A stretch of DNA of 57,241 bases, from assembly GCA_028821235.1 (NCBI GenBank), contig JAPPGV010000028.1, forward strand, positions 1-57,241, read 5' to 3'. Origin of the DNA: a bacterium. Lineage in GTDB: Bacteria > Actinomycetota > Acidimicrobiia > Spongiisociales > Spongiisociaceae. The notes below the pieces were generated by a model. It had not been told where the DNA came from, searched no databases, and worked only from the letters and a program-made list of their open reading frames with translations. The position numbers and the translations under genes were made by a program. Shown one piece after another: positions 25,778-34,822 of this stretch (position 1 is its first letter; each line of letters starts with the position of its first letter).

Positions 25778-27922
25778 ATGCGCCGCAAGTTCACCGCCGC
25801 CGAGATACTGGTGTTCCTGGGAGTGCTGGCGGTGGTCGGAACCCTGGCGAGTTGGTTTGCCGGACAGTTTCCGGGCCACGCCGAGAGCCCCGTATCCCGC
25901 AAGGTGTTCGTCAACGTCCCGGCCGCGGTGGAAGGCATGTTCTACGTGGCGGTGGCGGGCTTCCTCTTCCTGACCTTCTACCTGTTCTCGCTCCGCGCCA
26001 AGAACTGGCAGCGGGGCGCGCCCGACCGGCGCACCGGTCACTGGAGGGAGCGGCTGGAGGCCATGGGCGCCGGACTCCGGATGCAGACGCTCATGCGCGA
26101 CCGCGGCGCCGGCCTCATGCACTCCATGGTCTACTATGGGTTCCTGGTGCTGTTCCTGGGTACCGTGACCCTGGAGATCGACCATCTGCTGCCGGCCGGT
26201 CTCAAGTTCCTCCAGGACGACGTATACCGGGCCTACTCCTTCATCCTGGATGCGGCGGCGCTGGTGTTCCTCGGGGGCTTGGCCTGGGCCTTCGTGAGAA
26301 GGTATGGACAGGCCCCGTGGCGCCTGCGGTCCAAGACCCGACCCGAGGACTTCTGGATCCTCGTCACCCTGGCCCTGATCGGCGTCAGCGGGCTGGCCAC
26401 CGAAGCGGCCCGGATCGCGGTCGAGAACCGGCCGTCCTACGAGGTGTGGTCGTTCGTGGGCTATCCGCTTTCACTCTTGGTGCCGCAAGGGCCGGCAGCG
26501 GGGATCCATCAGGTCATCTGGGTGATCCACGTGGCCTCCTTCCTGGCGTTCCTGGTCGTGCTGCCCACTACCAAGCTCCGGCACATGGTCACCTCGCCGG
26601 TCAACATGTTCCTCGGTCCCAAGGAGCGGCCACCCGGCGCCATGCGTGAGATGCCCAACCTGATGGAGGTTGACGACATCGAGACCGTGGGCGCGTCGCT
26701 CGTGGGGGAGTTCACCTGGAAACAGCTGCTCGACACCGACGCATGCACGGTGTGCGGGCGGTGCACATCCGTGTGCCCTGCCACCGCCACGGGCAAACCG
26801 CTGGATCCGCGCGAGATCGTGCTCAAGCTCGGTGAGGTGGCGGCCCGGACCGCCGACCCGGCCGTGACGCCCCCGGTCTCGGTGGACGAGGCCATAACCG
26901 TGTCCGCCGACAACGTGTTCGAGCGGATCACCCCCGAGGAGCTCTGGGCCTGCACATCGTGCAAGGCATGCGACGAGATCTGCCCGGTCGACATCGAGAT
27001 CCTGGACAAGATCCTCGACATGCGCCGCTACCTGGCGTTGATGGAAGCGGACTTCCCGGCCGAGCTGGGTAAGGCCTACCTGTCGATGGAGAACTCCTCC
27101 AATCCGTACGGTATGGCCCAGGCGGACCGAGCGGCGTGGACCGCCGAACTGGACTTCGAGGTGCCGATCCTCGGCCAGGACGTGGAGACGGCCGAGTATC
27201 TCTACTGGGTGGGTTGTGCCGGCTCGTTCGATGACCGTAACCGGAAGGTGACGGTGGCGACTGCCCGCCTCCTCCATGAGGCCGGGGTCAGCTTCGCCAT
27301 CCTGGGTCCCGCCGAGCTATGCACCGGTGATCCGGCCCGGCGGTCGGGAAACGAGTTCGTCTTCCAGATGCTTGCCATTCAGAATGTCGAGACGCTCGAG
27401 GACCGCGGGGTCCGTAAGGTCATCACCCAGTGCCCGCATTGCTTCAACACCCTGAAGAACGAGTACCCGCAGTTCGGTGGCGACTACGAGGTGATCCACC
27501 ACAGCCAAGTCCTGTCCGACCTGGTGAGCCAGGGCCTGCTCCGGACGAGGAACGGGCAGTCCAAGACGGTCACCTACCACGATTCTTGCTACCTCGGGCG
27601 CCACAACGGCGTGTACATGGCCCCCCGGGGAGTGGTGGCCTCCATCGGCGGGATCAACGTGGTGGAGATGGGCCGCTCCGGGACCCGCTCGTTCTGTTGC
27701 GGGGCCGGCGGTTCGCAGATGTGGATGGAGGAACGGGTCGGCAAGAAGGTCAACATCGACCGGGCCGAGGAGGCGGTGGCAACCGGAGCGGACGAGGTAG
27801 CGGTGGCATGCCCCTTCTGCTTCGTGATGCTCGATGACGGCGTCCGCGAGCTCGGCCAGGAGGAATCGGTGGCCGTCCGGGACATCTCCATGATCCTGGC
27901 CGACTCCGTTTTTGAAGATTAG
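25778..27922 (+). CDS. Membrane Fe-S oxidoreductase, EtfD-like (heterodisulfide-reductase-related)
   Basis: A 714-residue protein with an N-terminal cytochrome-b-like membrane domain of about six helices (residues 8-265), two [4Fe-4S] motifs (C323-C326-C329-C333 and C392-C395-C398-C402) and two C-terminal CCG-type domains (ITQCPHCFNTLKNEYP and SFCCGAGGSQMW). This is the layout of mycobacterial EtfD, which passes electrons from ETF and acyl-CoA dehydrogenases to the quinone pool. GGAGGG lies 7 bases before ATG 25778. No etfAB genes are adjacent. Another heterodisulfide-reductase-like role is possible. Confidence 0.88.
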   Translation: MRRKFTAAEILVFLGVLAVVGTLASWFAGQFPGHAESPVSRKVFVNVPAAVEGMFYVAVAGFLFLTFYLFSLRAKNWQRGAPDRRTGHWRERLEAMGAGLRMQTLMRDRGAGLMHSMVYYGFLVLFLGTVTLEIDHLLPAGLKFLQDDVYRAYSFILDAAALVFLGGLAWAFVRRYGQAPWRLRSKTRPEDFWILVTLALIGVSGLATEAARIAVENRPSYEVWSFVGYPLSLLVPQGPAAGIHQVIWVIHVASFLAFLVVLPTTKLRHMVTSPVNMFLGPKERPPGAMREMPNLMEVDDIETVGASLVGEFTWKQLLDTDACTVCGRCTSVCPATATGKPLDPREIVLKLGEVAARTADPAVTPPVSVDEAITVSADNVFERITPEELWACTSCKACDEICPVDIEILDKILDMRRYLALMEADFPAELGKAYLSMENSSNPYGMAQADRAAWTAELDFEVPILGQDVETAEYLYWVGCAGSFDDRNRKVTVATARLLHEAGVSFAILGPAELCTGDPARRSGNEFVFQMLAIQNVETLEDRGVRKVITQCPHCFNTLKNEYPQFGGDYEVIHHSQVLSDLVSQGLLRTRNGQSKTVTYHDSCYLGRHNGVYMAPRGVVASIGGINVVEMGRSGTRSFCCGAGGSQMWMEERVGKKVNIDRAEEAVATGADEVAVACPFCFVMLDDGVRELGQEESVAVRDISMILADSVFED

Positions 27923-27924
27923 TT

Positions 27925-27947
27925 TCTAGTTGTTACTAGCAACTAGA
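27925..27947. terminator. Hairpin with CTAGTTG arms between convergent genes
   Basis: TCTAGTTG (27925-27932) pairs with CAACTAGA (27940-27947) around TTACTAG. It sits immediately after the EtfD-like gene and overlaps the stop codon of the opposing gene. The CTAGTTG heptamer recurs as an array at 46393. Confidence 0.55.
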
Positions 27948-28578
27948 CATGCGGTGGGAGTGACTGCCAGAGGTTGTCGAGCTGCTTGTCCAGGAGATCG
28001 GCCTCGGGCGCCACGTATCCGGCGTCACCGCGGCGCTTGACGATGGCTCCCACCTGCCTCAGCCAGCCCAGCACGACATGACCCTGGTAGGCAGGAGGCG
28101 TCGCGCCGTCCACGGAGAGGGCCGTGAAGATGCGCCGGGTGGGGATCGGGTTGTCGGGCCCTCCGTTGGCGGCCAGGTAGCGGACGATGGCCTCCACCTG
28201 CTGCCGGGACGCCCGCACTGTGTAACGGTTCCCACTCTTCTTCGAAGTCACGGTCTTGACGAGGATGTCGCGGTCCCGGGTGTAGTAGGCCGGTCGTCCG
28301 GTGCTTCTCGACAGGTATGAGGTCAGCCACGGGTCCTCGAACTGACCGTACGAGGGGGCCTGGTGGTTGCCGGATGCCTTGGAGAGCCGCACGCTCTCGG
28401 CGCGTGTGGCGGTCTCCTTGACCGCTCTGGCGAAGGAGGCCAGGTGGACCGCGTCGTCGTACCGCCCTTCGGACAGGGCGGTCTCGGCCCTCACCCTCAG
28501 CGTTTCTTCACAATCGCGAAGGGCGGCCTCGGCCGAGGCCATACTGTCGATTGGTGTCGAAGTGTTTCGGCGTGTCAT
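27943..28578 (-). CDS. Uncharacterised protein with possible C-terminal winged helix
   Basis: A 211-residue soluble protein that I do not recognise. The N-terminal 70 residues look helical (AEAALRDCEETLRVRAETALSEGRYDDAVHLASFARAVKET has TPR-like spacing), a basic central part follows (VKTVTSKKSGNRYTVRAS), and the C-terminal third (VEAIVRYLAANGG, TRRIFTAL, VVLGWLRQVGAIVKRRGDAGYVA) has the helix-turn-helix-wing look of a DNA-binding domain. No membrane or signal segment is present. It is a single gene converging with the EtfD-like gene. A regulatory role is inference only. Confidence 0.6.
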   Translation of the reverse strand: MTRRNTSTPIDSMASAEAALRDCEETLRVRAETALSEGRYDDAVHLASFARAVKETATRAESVRLSKASGNHQAPSYGQFEDPWLTSYLSRSTGRPAYYTRDRDILVKTVTSKKSGNRYTVRASRQQVEAIVRYLAANGGPDNPIPTRRIFTALSVDGATPPAYQGHVVLGWLRQVGAIVKRRGDAGYVAPEADLLDKQLDNLWQSLPPHV

Positions 28579-28842
28579 GCTTGTCCGAGACTATTGAACG
28601 TGTCAGGTCTCCATGAAGCCCGATTAACTGCGTGGTAGGGCGGTTCGGGAGTGGTGGCCCGGCTCGCGAGCCCTGTATTCGCGAAGAATCAGCCTCTCGA
28701 ACACGCGCCGGATCAGCGGAGCTACCTGACGCGTACGCCCGCAAATTACCACGGCCTAGACCGCGAAGGTAGCACCGAACGGACCCCGTTCACAGGATTT
28801 ACACACCCGTCCTCGCCTTCCCGGATGGACATCCGTAGCGAG

Positions 28843-28848
28843 TACCCT
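28843..28848 (+). promoter_or_regulatory. Putative -10 box (TACCCT) for leaderless pheA copy 2
   Basis: TACCCT matches TANNNT and lies 7 bases before the ATG at 28856, with no ribosome site in between. This is the leaderless geometry seen elsewhere in the window. Confidence 0.4.
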
Positions 28849-28855
28849 CCGGTCC

Positions 28856-29671
28856 ATGAAGATCGGTTATCAAGGCGAAGGCCTCTCGTACTCGGACCAG
28901 GTGGCGATCCGACTCTTCCCGGATGCGCAGCGGGTCGGTTTCGGCAGCTTCGCCCGAGCCTTCCTGGCGCTCGGGCACGGTGATGTTGATCGGCTGGTGC
29001 TGCCGATCGAGAACTCCACCGTCGGGAGCATCTTGCCGGTTCTCGACCGTCTGGCCCGTCACCCGGTCTCGATCATCGGCGAGCACCTCATCGAGGTGCG
29101 CCATGCCCTGATCGGCCTTCCCGGATCGACCATCGACGGTATCAAAGAGGTCTGGTCGCATCCCCAAGCCCTCGCACAGGCGGATGACCGCATCGAGCAG
29201 GCAGGATGGAACCCGATTCCTTTCTACGACACGGCCGGCGCGGTGCGGGCTGTTGTCGAGAGGGGCGATCCCTCGGTGGCTGCTCTGGCCCCTCGGCACA
29301 CCGCCCGGCGGCATGGTGCGCAGGTACTCCAGGAGGAGTTCCTGGATCGGGACCACAACACCACCCGGTTCGTGATCCTGGCCGCGGACGGATGGGAGGT
29401 GAGCGACGACGCCAACAAGACCTCCATGGTGTTCGAGACGGCTCACTCACCCGGCGCGCTGGCGCTTGCCCTGACCGAGCTCGGCCTGCGCGGCGCCAAC
29501 CTGACGCACTTGCAGTCACGGCCCGCGGACGAGGCCTGGAAGTACCGGTTCTACGCCGACATGATCCATGACCCCGGTCCGCGAGGAGTCAAGGACATCC
29601 TGGAGCCCCGTCCGGCCACCCTGGCTGCGTCGCGCGTACTGGGTACCTACCCGGCGGCCGAGGTTCCCTGA
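28856..29671 (+). CDS. Prephenate dehydratase with ACT domain (copy 2)
   Basis: A 271-residue enzyme of the same family as the gene at 8837 but shorter and divergent. The PDT start is KIGYQGEGLSYSDQVA, PIENSTVGSIL corresponds to the substrate loop, and the catalytic Thr-Arg-Phe lies in HNTTRF (170-172). The ACT domain (about 188-262) contains THLQSRPADEAWKYRFYAD. This form is closest to the classical stand-alone PheA length. It is monocistronic. Two full, motif-intact copies in one genome segment are unusual. Confidence 0.92.
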   Translation: MKIGYQGEGLSYSDQVAIRLFPDAQRVGFGSFARAFLALGHGDVDRLVLPIENSTVGSILPVLDRLARHPVSIIGEHLIEVRHALIGLPGSTIDGIKEVWSHPQALAQADDRIEQAGWNPIPFYDTAGAVRAVVERGDPSVAALAPRHTARRHGAQVLQEEFLDRDHNTTRFVILAADGWEVSDDANKTSMVFETAHSPGALALALTELGLRGANLTHLQSRPADEAWKYRFYADMIHDPGPRGVKDILEPRPATLAASRVLGTYPAAEVP

Positions 29672-29732
29672 TCGCAGGCCCGACGTAGGGATTCCACCAA
29701 GGGCCGACCTTGCCGCCCTTGAGTCGATGGGA

Positions 29733-29987
29733 TCAGGCCTGGCCGGCAGTCTCGTGGAGGCCGACGCTCTCGATGTAGAAGAGGGCGACATCGATCGGCC
29801 CGGCGCCGGTCTGTATCTCGGCGAAATCGACCCCCACCTCGGTCAGCACGCCGGTGAAGGACCTGCCGCCGGTGGTGCGGAGGCGCACCGGGTAACGGAG
29901 CTGTTCAGCCTCGATCAGGGAGTCCCTGAGGGTCCGCCGCAGCGGTGGGGTACGGGTTGGGAGGTCTTGGTCATGTGTGGTGCTCAT
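29733..29987 (-). CDS. Small conserved-looking protein, Sm-like fold possible
   Basis: An 84-residue soluble protein. From the ATG at 29987 it has a basic helical N-terminus (LRRTLRDSLIEAEQLR), then a beta pattern YPVRLRTTGGRSFTGVLTEV, DFAEIQTGAGPIDVALFYIESV that resembles the five-strand Sm/LSm barrel in hydrophobic spacing and in the G-x-L-x-x-V turn. I do not recognise a named family. It is divergent from clpS, with a 91-base shared promoter region. The alternative longer start reads into sequence without this character. Confidence 0.6.
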   Translation of the reverse strand: MSTTHDQDLPTRTPPLRRTLRDSLIEAEQLRYPVRLRTTGGRSFTGVLTEVGVDFAEIQTGAGPIDVALFYIESVGLHETAGQA

Positions 29988-30066
29988 GACATAAGCGTGT
30001 CCGCTGTCGGGCCGGGTTTCAAGACCCATGTCTCCGGCGCATCCGTAACCATGACCGGCGCCCGGA

Positions 30067-30072
30067 TATCCT
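30067..30072 (+). promoter_or_regulatory. Putative -10 box (TATCCT) for leaderless clpS
   Basis: TATCCT lies exactly 6 bases before the clpS ATG at 30079. There is no Shine-Dalgarno in the gap, so the transcript is predicted to begin at the start codon. Confidence 0.55.
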
Positions 30073-30078
30073 GAGAAC

Positions 30079-30405
30079 ATGAACCCGATCAGGACCAGGA
30101 CCGCGGGGTCCCCGGCCGCCACCATCGCGCCCGAGCGGACCGATGTCCCGGAGGTGGAGGATCGAGCCGGTCATGATCGTGGCTGGAACGTGGTGGTCTG
30201 GAACGACCCTGTCAACCTCATGTCCTGCGTGGTGCTGGTGTTCCGCCGGATCTTCGGGTACTCGGAGGAGAAGGCGACCCGGCTGATGCTCGAGGTGCAC
30301 CACGAGGGCCGCTCGATCGTCAGCACCGCACCGCGCGAGAAGGCGGAGATCGATTGCTACACCCTGCATCGCTACGCCTTGTGGGCGACCATCGAACGGG
30401 CGTGA
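30079..30405 (+). CDS. clpS: ATP-dependent Clp protease adaptor ClpS
   Basis: A 108-residue adaptor that delivers N-degron substrates to ClpAP/ClpCP. After a disordered 30-residue N-terminus comes the ClpS core: NVVVWNDPVNLMSCVVLVFRRIFGY with the N-degron-pocket Asn-Asp-Pro, then EKATRLMLEVHHEGRSIV and the closing helix. The conserved D-P-V-N and M-x-V-H-x-x-G elements are intact. The downstream DUF2017 gene overlaps by one base, the standard actinobacterial arrangement. Confidence 0.94.
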   Translation: MNPIRTRTAGSPAATIAPERTDVPEVEDRAGHDRGWNVVVWNDPVNLMSCVVLVFRRIFGYSEEKATRLMLEVHHEGRSIVSTAPREKAEIDCYTLHRYALWATIERA

Positions 30406-30881
30406 TGCCACGGTTCAAGGTCTTGGCGGATCGCATCGAGATGCGTCCCGTGGGAGACGACCTGATGGCCCTCTCCCTCATGCAGGAGATGCTCGCGTCG
30501 CTGGGTGAGGAGCCCGACGACCCGGCGGTCGAGCGGCTGTCGGTGGCTGCATATCCGGATGACGGGGACGCTCAATCCGAGTTCGAACGCCTCATGAACC
30601 CGGAGTTGGATCGCCAGCGCCGGATGGACCGGGACGCGGTGGCTTCCGTGCTCAAGGCGGCCGAGAGCGGGAGCGTGGACCTCACCCCTCCGGAGGCGGA
30701 GGCGCTGTTGATGGTGCTCAACGAGGCTCGGCTGGCCCTCGGCGCCCGGTTGGGGATCGTGGAGGATGGCTGGGGGTCCGACGAGAGGCGAACGTCCGAT
30801 CCGGTCGCGTTGCTCCTCCGCTACCTGACCGGCTACCAGGACGATCTGATTCGGGCGCTGGCAAGGCGGATCGAGCCCTAG
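30405..30881 (+). CDS. DUF2017 family protein
   Basis: A 158-residue soluble helical protein starting at the ATG that shares its A with the clpS stop (TGATG). Conserved features include the C-terminal LTPPEAEALLMVLNEARLALGARLGI and LLLRYLTGYQDDLIRAL. Members of this family are almost always encoded directly after clpS in actinobacteria, and the coupling here agrees, so a role with ClpS-dependent proteolysis is likely. No biochemical function is established to my knowledge. Confidence 0.85.
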   Translation: MPRFKVLADRIEMRPVGDDLMALSLMQEMLASLGEEPDDPAVERLSVAAYPDDGDAQSEFERLMNPELDRQRRMDRDAVASVLKAAESGSVDLTPPEAEALLMVLNEARLALGARLGIVEDGWGSDERRTSDPVALLLRYLTGYQDDLIRALARRIEP

Positions 30882-30934
30882 TTCCCACGTCATCTAGGAT
30901 CGTTGGTTGTCCGTATTCGCCTCGGGAGGTACCG

Positions 30935-31801
30935 GTGACCAGCAGCGCCATTCGTTACGGGATCTGCACCGATCAGTCGCTGCCCTATCGCACCCTCGTG
31001 GACCGGTGGCAGTACTACGAGGAGCTGGGCTTCGACAGCATCTGGGATTGCGACCATTTCATCCGACCCAGCGATCCCACCAACGACTATTTCGAGGGTT
31101 GGACGCTCCTGACCGCGATGGCGGCGGTCACCAGCCGGGTCCGGGTCGGTTGCCTGGTCGCCAGCAACACCTTCCGCCATCCGGCCTTGCTGGCCCAGCA
31201 GGCCATCACCATCGACCACGTTTCCGATGGCCGGCTGGAGTTCGGGATCGGAGCCGGGTGGTTCGTGGAGGAGCACGAGCGCTTCGGGATACCGTTCGGC
31301 GAGCCCGGCGAACTGGTTGCCAGGTTCCACGAGGCGGTCGAAGTGGTCGATTCCCTGCTTCGAGGCGAGGCCACTACCTACGAGGGCCGGCACTACCAGC
31401 TCCAAGGGGCGCGCCTGCGTCCTCAACCTGTGCAAAGGCCGCGGCCGCCGTTGACCATGGGCGCCCACCGGCCCCGCATGTTGCGGATTTGCGCCAGGTT
31501 CGCCGATCGCTGGAACTCGTACGGGACGCTCGACGAGATGGCCGAGCGCAACCGCATTCTCGACGAGGCCTGCCTGGAGATCGGGCGGGACCCGGGTGAG
31601 ATCATCAGGTCCTTCTACGGGTGGATACCCAACCTGACCACCTTGGACATGCCCGATCCGTGGACCGGCCCGGAGGCGTTCGCGGAGGTGGTGGGCCGCT
31701 ACGCGGAGGTCGGTGTGAACGAGTTCATCTTCGATCAGCCCCGGGCCGACCAACTGGACAATGCGGCGGACATCGCCGCCGAGGTTCTCCAGAGCCCGTA
31801 A
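30935..31801 (+). CDS. LLM-class (F420-dependent type) oxidoreductase
   Basis: A 288-residue TIM-barrel protein of the luciferase-like monooxygenase superfamily. Recognisable segments are YGICTDQSLPY at strand 1, YYEELGFDSIWDCDHF, VRVGCLVASNTFRHPALLAQQAITIDHVSDGRLEFGIGAGW (flavin/deazaflavin site) and RPPLTMGAHRPRMLRICARFADRWN. Actinobacterial members commonly use coenzyme F420. GGGAGG precedes the GTG start by 6 bases. It lies upstream of the molybdenum hydroxylase cluster but is separated by a hairpin, so its link to that pathway is uncertain. Confidence 0.87.
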   Translation: MTSSAIRYGICTDQSLPYRTLVDRWQYYEELGFDSIWDCDHFIRPSDPTNDYFEGWTLLTAMAAVTSRVRVGCLVASNTFRHPALLAQQAITIDHVSDGRLEFGIGAGWFVEEHERFGIPFGEPGELVARFHEAVEVVDSLLRGEATTYEGRHYQLQGARLRPQPVQRPRPPLTMGAHRPRMLRICARFADRWNSYGTLDEMAERNRILDEACLEIGRDPGEIIRSFYGWIPNLTTLDMPDPWTGPEAFAEVVGRYAEVGVNEFIFDQPRADQLDNAADIAAEVLQSP

Positions 31802-31808
31802 GCGCCGT

Positions 31809-31832
31809 TCCCCGACTCTTGCTTGGCGGGGA
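31809..31832 (+). terminator. Short hairpin after LLM oxidoreductase gene
   Basis: TCCCCG (31809-31814) pairs with CGGGGA (31827-31832) eight bases after the stop codon. It is short and without a T-run, so it is a tentative terminator separating this gene from coxS. Confidence 0.4.
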
Positions 31833-31939
31833 GCCGATCCACCCCGGCAACGGGGCCGAAACACCGGGCAAATCTCGACAAGAATCCGGCGCTTTTGATA
31901 CCGTTTGGGTAGCCAGCCGCTCCGAAAGGAAGACGCTTG

Positions 31940-32437
31940 ATGAAGGTGTCCATGTCAGTCAATGGAAGGCAGGTCTCCGGGGAAGCCGAACCACGTACGC
32001 TGCTGGTTCACTTCCTACGGGAGAACCTGGGGTTGACGGGCACGCACGTGGGATGCGAATCGTCCTATTGCGGTGCCTGCACCATCAGCCTCGACGGCCA
32101 GGCCGTGCTCTCCTGCACCATGCTGGCCGCCCAGGCCGATGGTGCGGAAGTCACCACCGTCGAGGGTCTGGCCCGCAACGGTGAGCTGCATCCGGTCCAG
32201 GAGGGATTCTGGGAGCGCCACGGCCTCCAGTGCGGCTTCTGCACACCGGGGATGATCATGTCGGCCGTAACGCTCCTCGATGAGAACGACAACCCGTCAG
32301 AAGAGGAGATCCGGCGCGGCATCGAAGGCAACCTCTGCCGCTGCACCGGGTACCACAACATCGTGCGGGCAATCGAATACGCGGGCGCCAAGATGCGCGG
32401 CGAAGAGCCCGCCCCGGCAGAATGGGAGGACGCATGA
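31940..32437 (+). CDS. coxS: CO dehydrogenase-type small subunit, two [2Fe-2S] clusters (CoxS)
   Basis: A 165-residue Fe-S subunit of a xanthine-oxidase-family hydroxylase. The plant-ferredoxin-type cluster uses C39, C44, C47 and C59 ([16 protein letters not shown]), and the second cluster uses C98, C101, C133 and C135 (CGFCTPG and [12 protein letters not shown]). Electrons pass from the molybdenum site through these clusters to FAD in CoxM. ATG 31940 is preceded by AAAGGAAG. Its stop overlaps the coxL start (ATGA), so S and L are coupled. Confidence 0.95.
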   Translation: MKVSMSVNGRQVSGEAEPRTLLVHFLRENLGLTGTHVGCESSYCGACTISLDGQAVLSCTMLAAQADGAEVTTVEGLARNGELHPVQEGFWERHGLQCGFCTPGMIMSAVTLLDENDNPSEEEIRRGIEGNLCRCTGYHNIVRAIEYAGAKMRGEEPAPAEWEDA

Positions 32438-34809
32438 GCTCGACAAGTGTGCTGGGCGGCGTCGTAAGGCGCCGGGAGGATCCGGCCCTGATCCAGGGCG
32501 GCGGTCGCTACACCGACGATGTGAAGCTGGCGGGCACCGCCCATGCGGCCTTCGTCCGGAGCCCGTTCGCTCATGCCAACGTCCTGTCGGTCGACACGTC
32601 CGCCGCCGAGGCGATGGACGGTGTTCTGGCCGTCTACACCGCCGCCGACGTGGAGCACCTGGGGCCGCTGGTGGCGCAGGTGCCGGTCGGGGCCCTTCGT
32701 CCGCTGCTCAACAACGGAACCGTGAAGCACGTCGGCGAAGCGGTGGCGATGGTGGTCGCAGTGGATCCGTACGTGGCCCGCGACGCCGCCGATGCGGTCG
32801 ATGTCGACTACGACGCCCTGCCGGCGGTCGTGGACCTGAAGCACTCGCTCAGTGACGAGATGCTCGTCCATGGCGACATGGAGTCGAACACCCTGATTTC
32901 CTGGACGGGCCCGTTCGGCGCGGACGCCGATGCCCTGGCTGCTGTCAAGGCGGGTATCGATGAGCAGAAGTCCAGGGACGACGTGGTGGTGGTCTCCCAG
33001 GAGATGATCAACCAACGGCTCATCCCGGTTCCCATCGAGCCCCGTTCGGTGCTGGCCGACTACCAGATCGGCTACGGGCGCTTCGACGTCTACTCGTCCA
33101 CCCAGATCCCGTCGGCGCTGGCCGGGGCCATCGGCAAGTACTTCGGTATGGCCCTAAACCAGGTGACCGTCAAGGCGATGGAGGTGGGCGGCGGGTTCGG
33201 CTGCAAGCTCAACGTCTACAACGACGAGGTGCTCGTGGCCTTCGCCTCGAAGCAACTGGGCTGCCCGGTCAAGTGGACCGAGACCCGCCGCGAGGCGGCC
33301 AACTCGACCATCCAGGGCCGCGGCTGGATAGCCACCGCCACCATGACCGGCACGACGGACGGTGAGATCCTCGGATTCGAGTTGGACGGCATCGCCGACA
33401 TGGGCGCATACTCCCAGAACTTCACCGTCGCCATCCCGTTCCTCGGGGTGTTCGTCGGGTCGGGCCAGTACTCCTTCCCCACGCACTGGAAGATGGACTG
33501 CGTCACTACCCACACGATGACGACCGACGCCTACCGGGGCGCCGGCCGACCGGAGGCCGCCTACTACCTGGAGCGGATCCTCGACATGTACGCGAGGAAG
33601 ATCGGGGTGGACCCGGCCGAGGTGCGCCGCAAGAACTACATCTCGGCGAGCGAGTTCCCCGGGGCGGTTTCGCCGATGGGATTCCCTATGGACACGGGTG
33701 ACTACGAGGCCAACCTGGATGCCGCCCTCGAGTCGGCCGGTTGGTCCGGCCTGCTGGCCGAGCGGGACGCCGCCCGGGCCGAGGGACGTCACGTCGGGGT
33801 CGGGATCGCCACCTATGTCGAGGTATGCGGCTTCGGACCCTCGGGCCTGGTGGACCTCGGTTTCTCATGGGCCGAGTACCAGATGCCGTCGGCGTTCAAC
33901 GGTTCGAGCCTGGTGAGGGTGCATCCTGACGGATCGGCCACCGTGTCGATCGGCACCGGACCCTCCGGCCAGGGCCACCAGACGACGTGGGCGCAGATCG
34001 TCGGCGACGGCCTCGGAATGGATGTCGACCGGATCCGGGTGATCCACGGCGACACCGAGGAGGCCCCGCCCAGCATCGGCACCTTCGGGTCCAGGTCCGC
34101 AGCGGTGGATGGCTCCGCTTGCTACGAGGCCACCCAGAAGGTCCAGGCCAAGGCCGCCAGGATCGCGGCCCACCTGCTCGAAGCGTCCGAGGATGACATC
34201 GAGTTCGCCGACGGCGGCGCCCATGTGGCCGGTACCGACAGCTCGGTCGGTTGGGACGAGATCGCCAAGGCGGCCTACCAGCCTCACGTCCTGCCGGAAG
34301 GCATGGAGGGGGGCTTGGAGGCGCATGCCATCTTCAGCCCGGGCAACGCCACGTGGCCGTTCGGGACCCACATCGCCATGGTGGAGGTCGATGCCGCTAC
34401 CGGGGACGTGAGGCTGTTGCGATACATCGGGATGGACGACTGCGGCAATGTGATCAGTCCGATGATCGTGGACGGTCAGATCCACGGTGGCATTGCCCAG
34501 GGTGTCGGCCAGGCCATGTTCGAGGATGCGGTCTACGACATGGACGGGAACCTGCTGTCGGCCTCGCTGGTGGACTACATACTGCCTACCGCGGTCGACC
34601 TGCCTTCGTTCGAGTTGGGCCGCACGGTGACGCCCACCGACATCAACCCGCTCGGGGTGAAGGGCATCGGCGAGGCGGGCACCATCGGCGCCGCGCAGAC
34701 GGTTGTCAACGCGGTGGTGGACGCCTTGGAGTCGTTGGGTGTGACCCATATCGACATGCCGTTACGTCCTCAGCGGGTGTGGCAGGCGATCCAGGACGCC
34801 CAGGCGTAG
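32434..34809 (+). CDS. coxL: Form II CO dehydrogenase-like molybdopterin large subunit (CoxL family)
   Basis: A 791-residue molybdopterin-cytosine-dinucleotide hydroxylase subunit. The active-site loop reads AYRGAGR (residues 366-372), the form II signature; genuine form I CO dehydrogenases carry AYXCSFR with a cysteine for copper. Other family landmarks are [38 protein letters not shown] and the catalytic glutamate in [10 protein letters not shown] near the C-terminus. The S-L-M order also fits form II. Form II enzymes may oxidise CO poorly or act on other small aldehydes, purines or aromatics, so the substrate is open. ATG 32434 follows GGGAGGA. Confidence 0.94.
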   Translation: MSSTSVLGGVVRRREDPALIQGGGRYTDDVKLAGTAHAAFVRSPFAHANVLSVDTSAAEAMDGVLAVYTAADVEHLGPLVAQVPVGALRPLLNNGTVKHVGEAVAMVVAVDPYVARDAADAVDVDYDALPAVVDLKHSLSDEMLVHGDMESNTLISWTGPFGADADALAAVKAGIDEQKSRDDVVVVSQEMINQRLIPVPIEPRSVLADYQIGYGRFDVYSSTQIPSALAGAIGKYFGMALNQVTVKAMEVGGGFGCKLNVYNDEVLVAFASKQLGCPVKWTETRREAANSTIQGRGWIATATMTGTTDGEILGFELDGIADMGAYSQNFTVAIPFLGVFVGSGQYSFPTHWKMDCVTTHTMTTDAYRGAGRPEAAYYLERILDMYARKIGVDPAEVRRKNYISASEFPGAVSPMGFPMDTGDYEANLDAALESAGWSGLLAERDAARAEGRHVGVGIATYVEVCGFGPSGLVDLGFSWAEYQMPSAFNGSSLVRVHPDGSATVSIGTGPSGQGHQTTWAQIVGDGLGMDVDRIRVIHGDTEEAPPSIGTFGSRSAAVDGSACYEATQKVQAKAARIAAHLLEASEDDIEFADGGAHVAGTDSSVGWDEIAKAAYQPHVLPEGMEGGLEAHAIFSPGNATWPFGTHIAMVEVDAATGDVRLLRYIGMDDCGNVISPMIVDGQIHGGIAQGVGQAMFEDAVYDMDGNLLSASLVDYILPTAVDLPSFELGRTVTPTDINPLGVKGIGEAGTIGAAQTVVNAVVDALESLGVTHIDMPLRPQRVWQAIQDAQA

Positions 34810-34822
34810 GGAGGAGGAGCCC

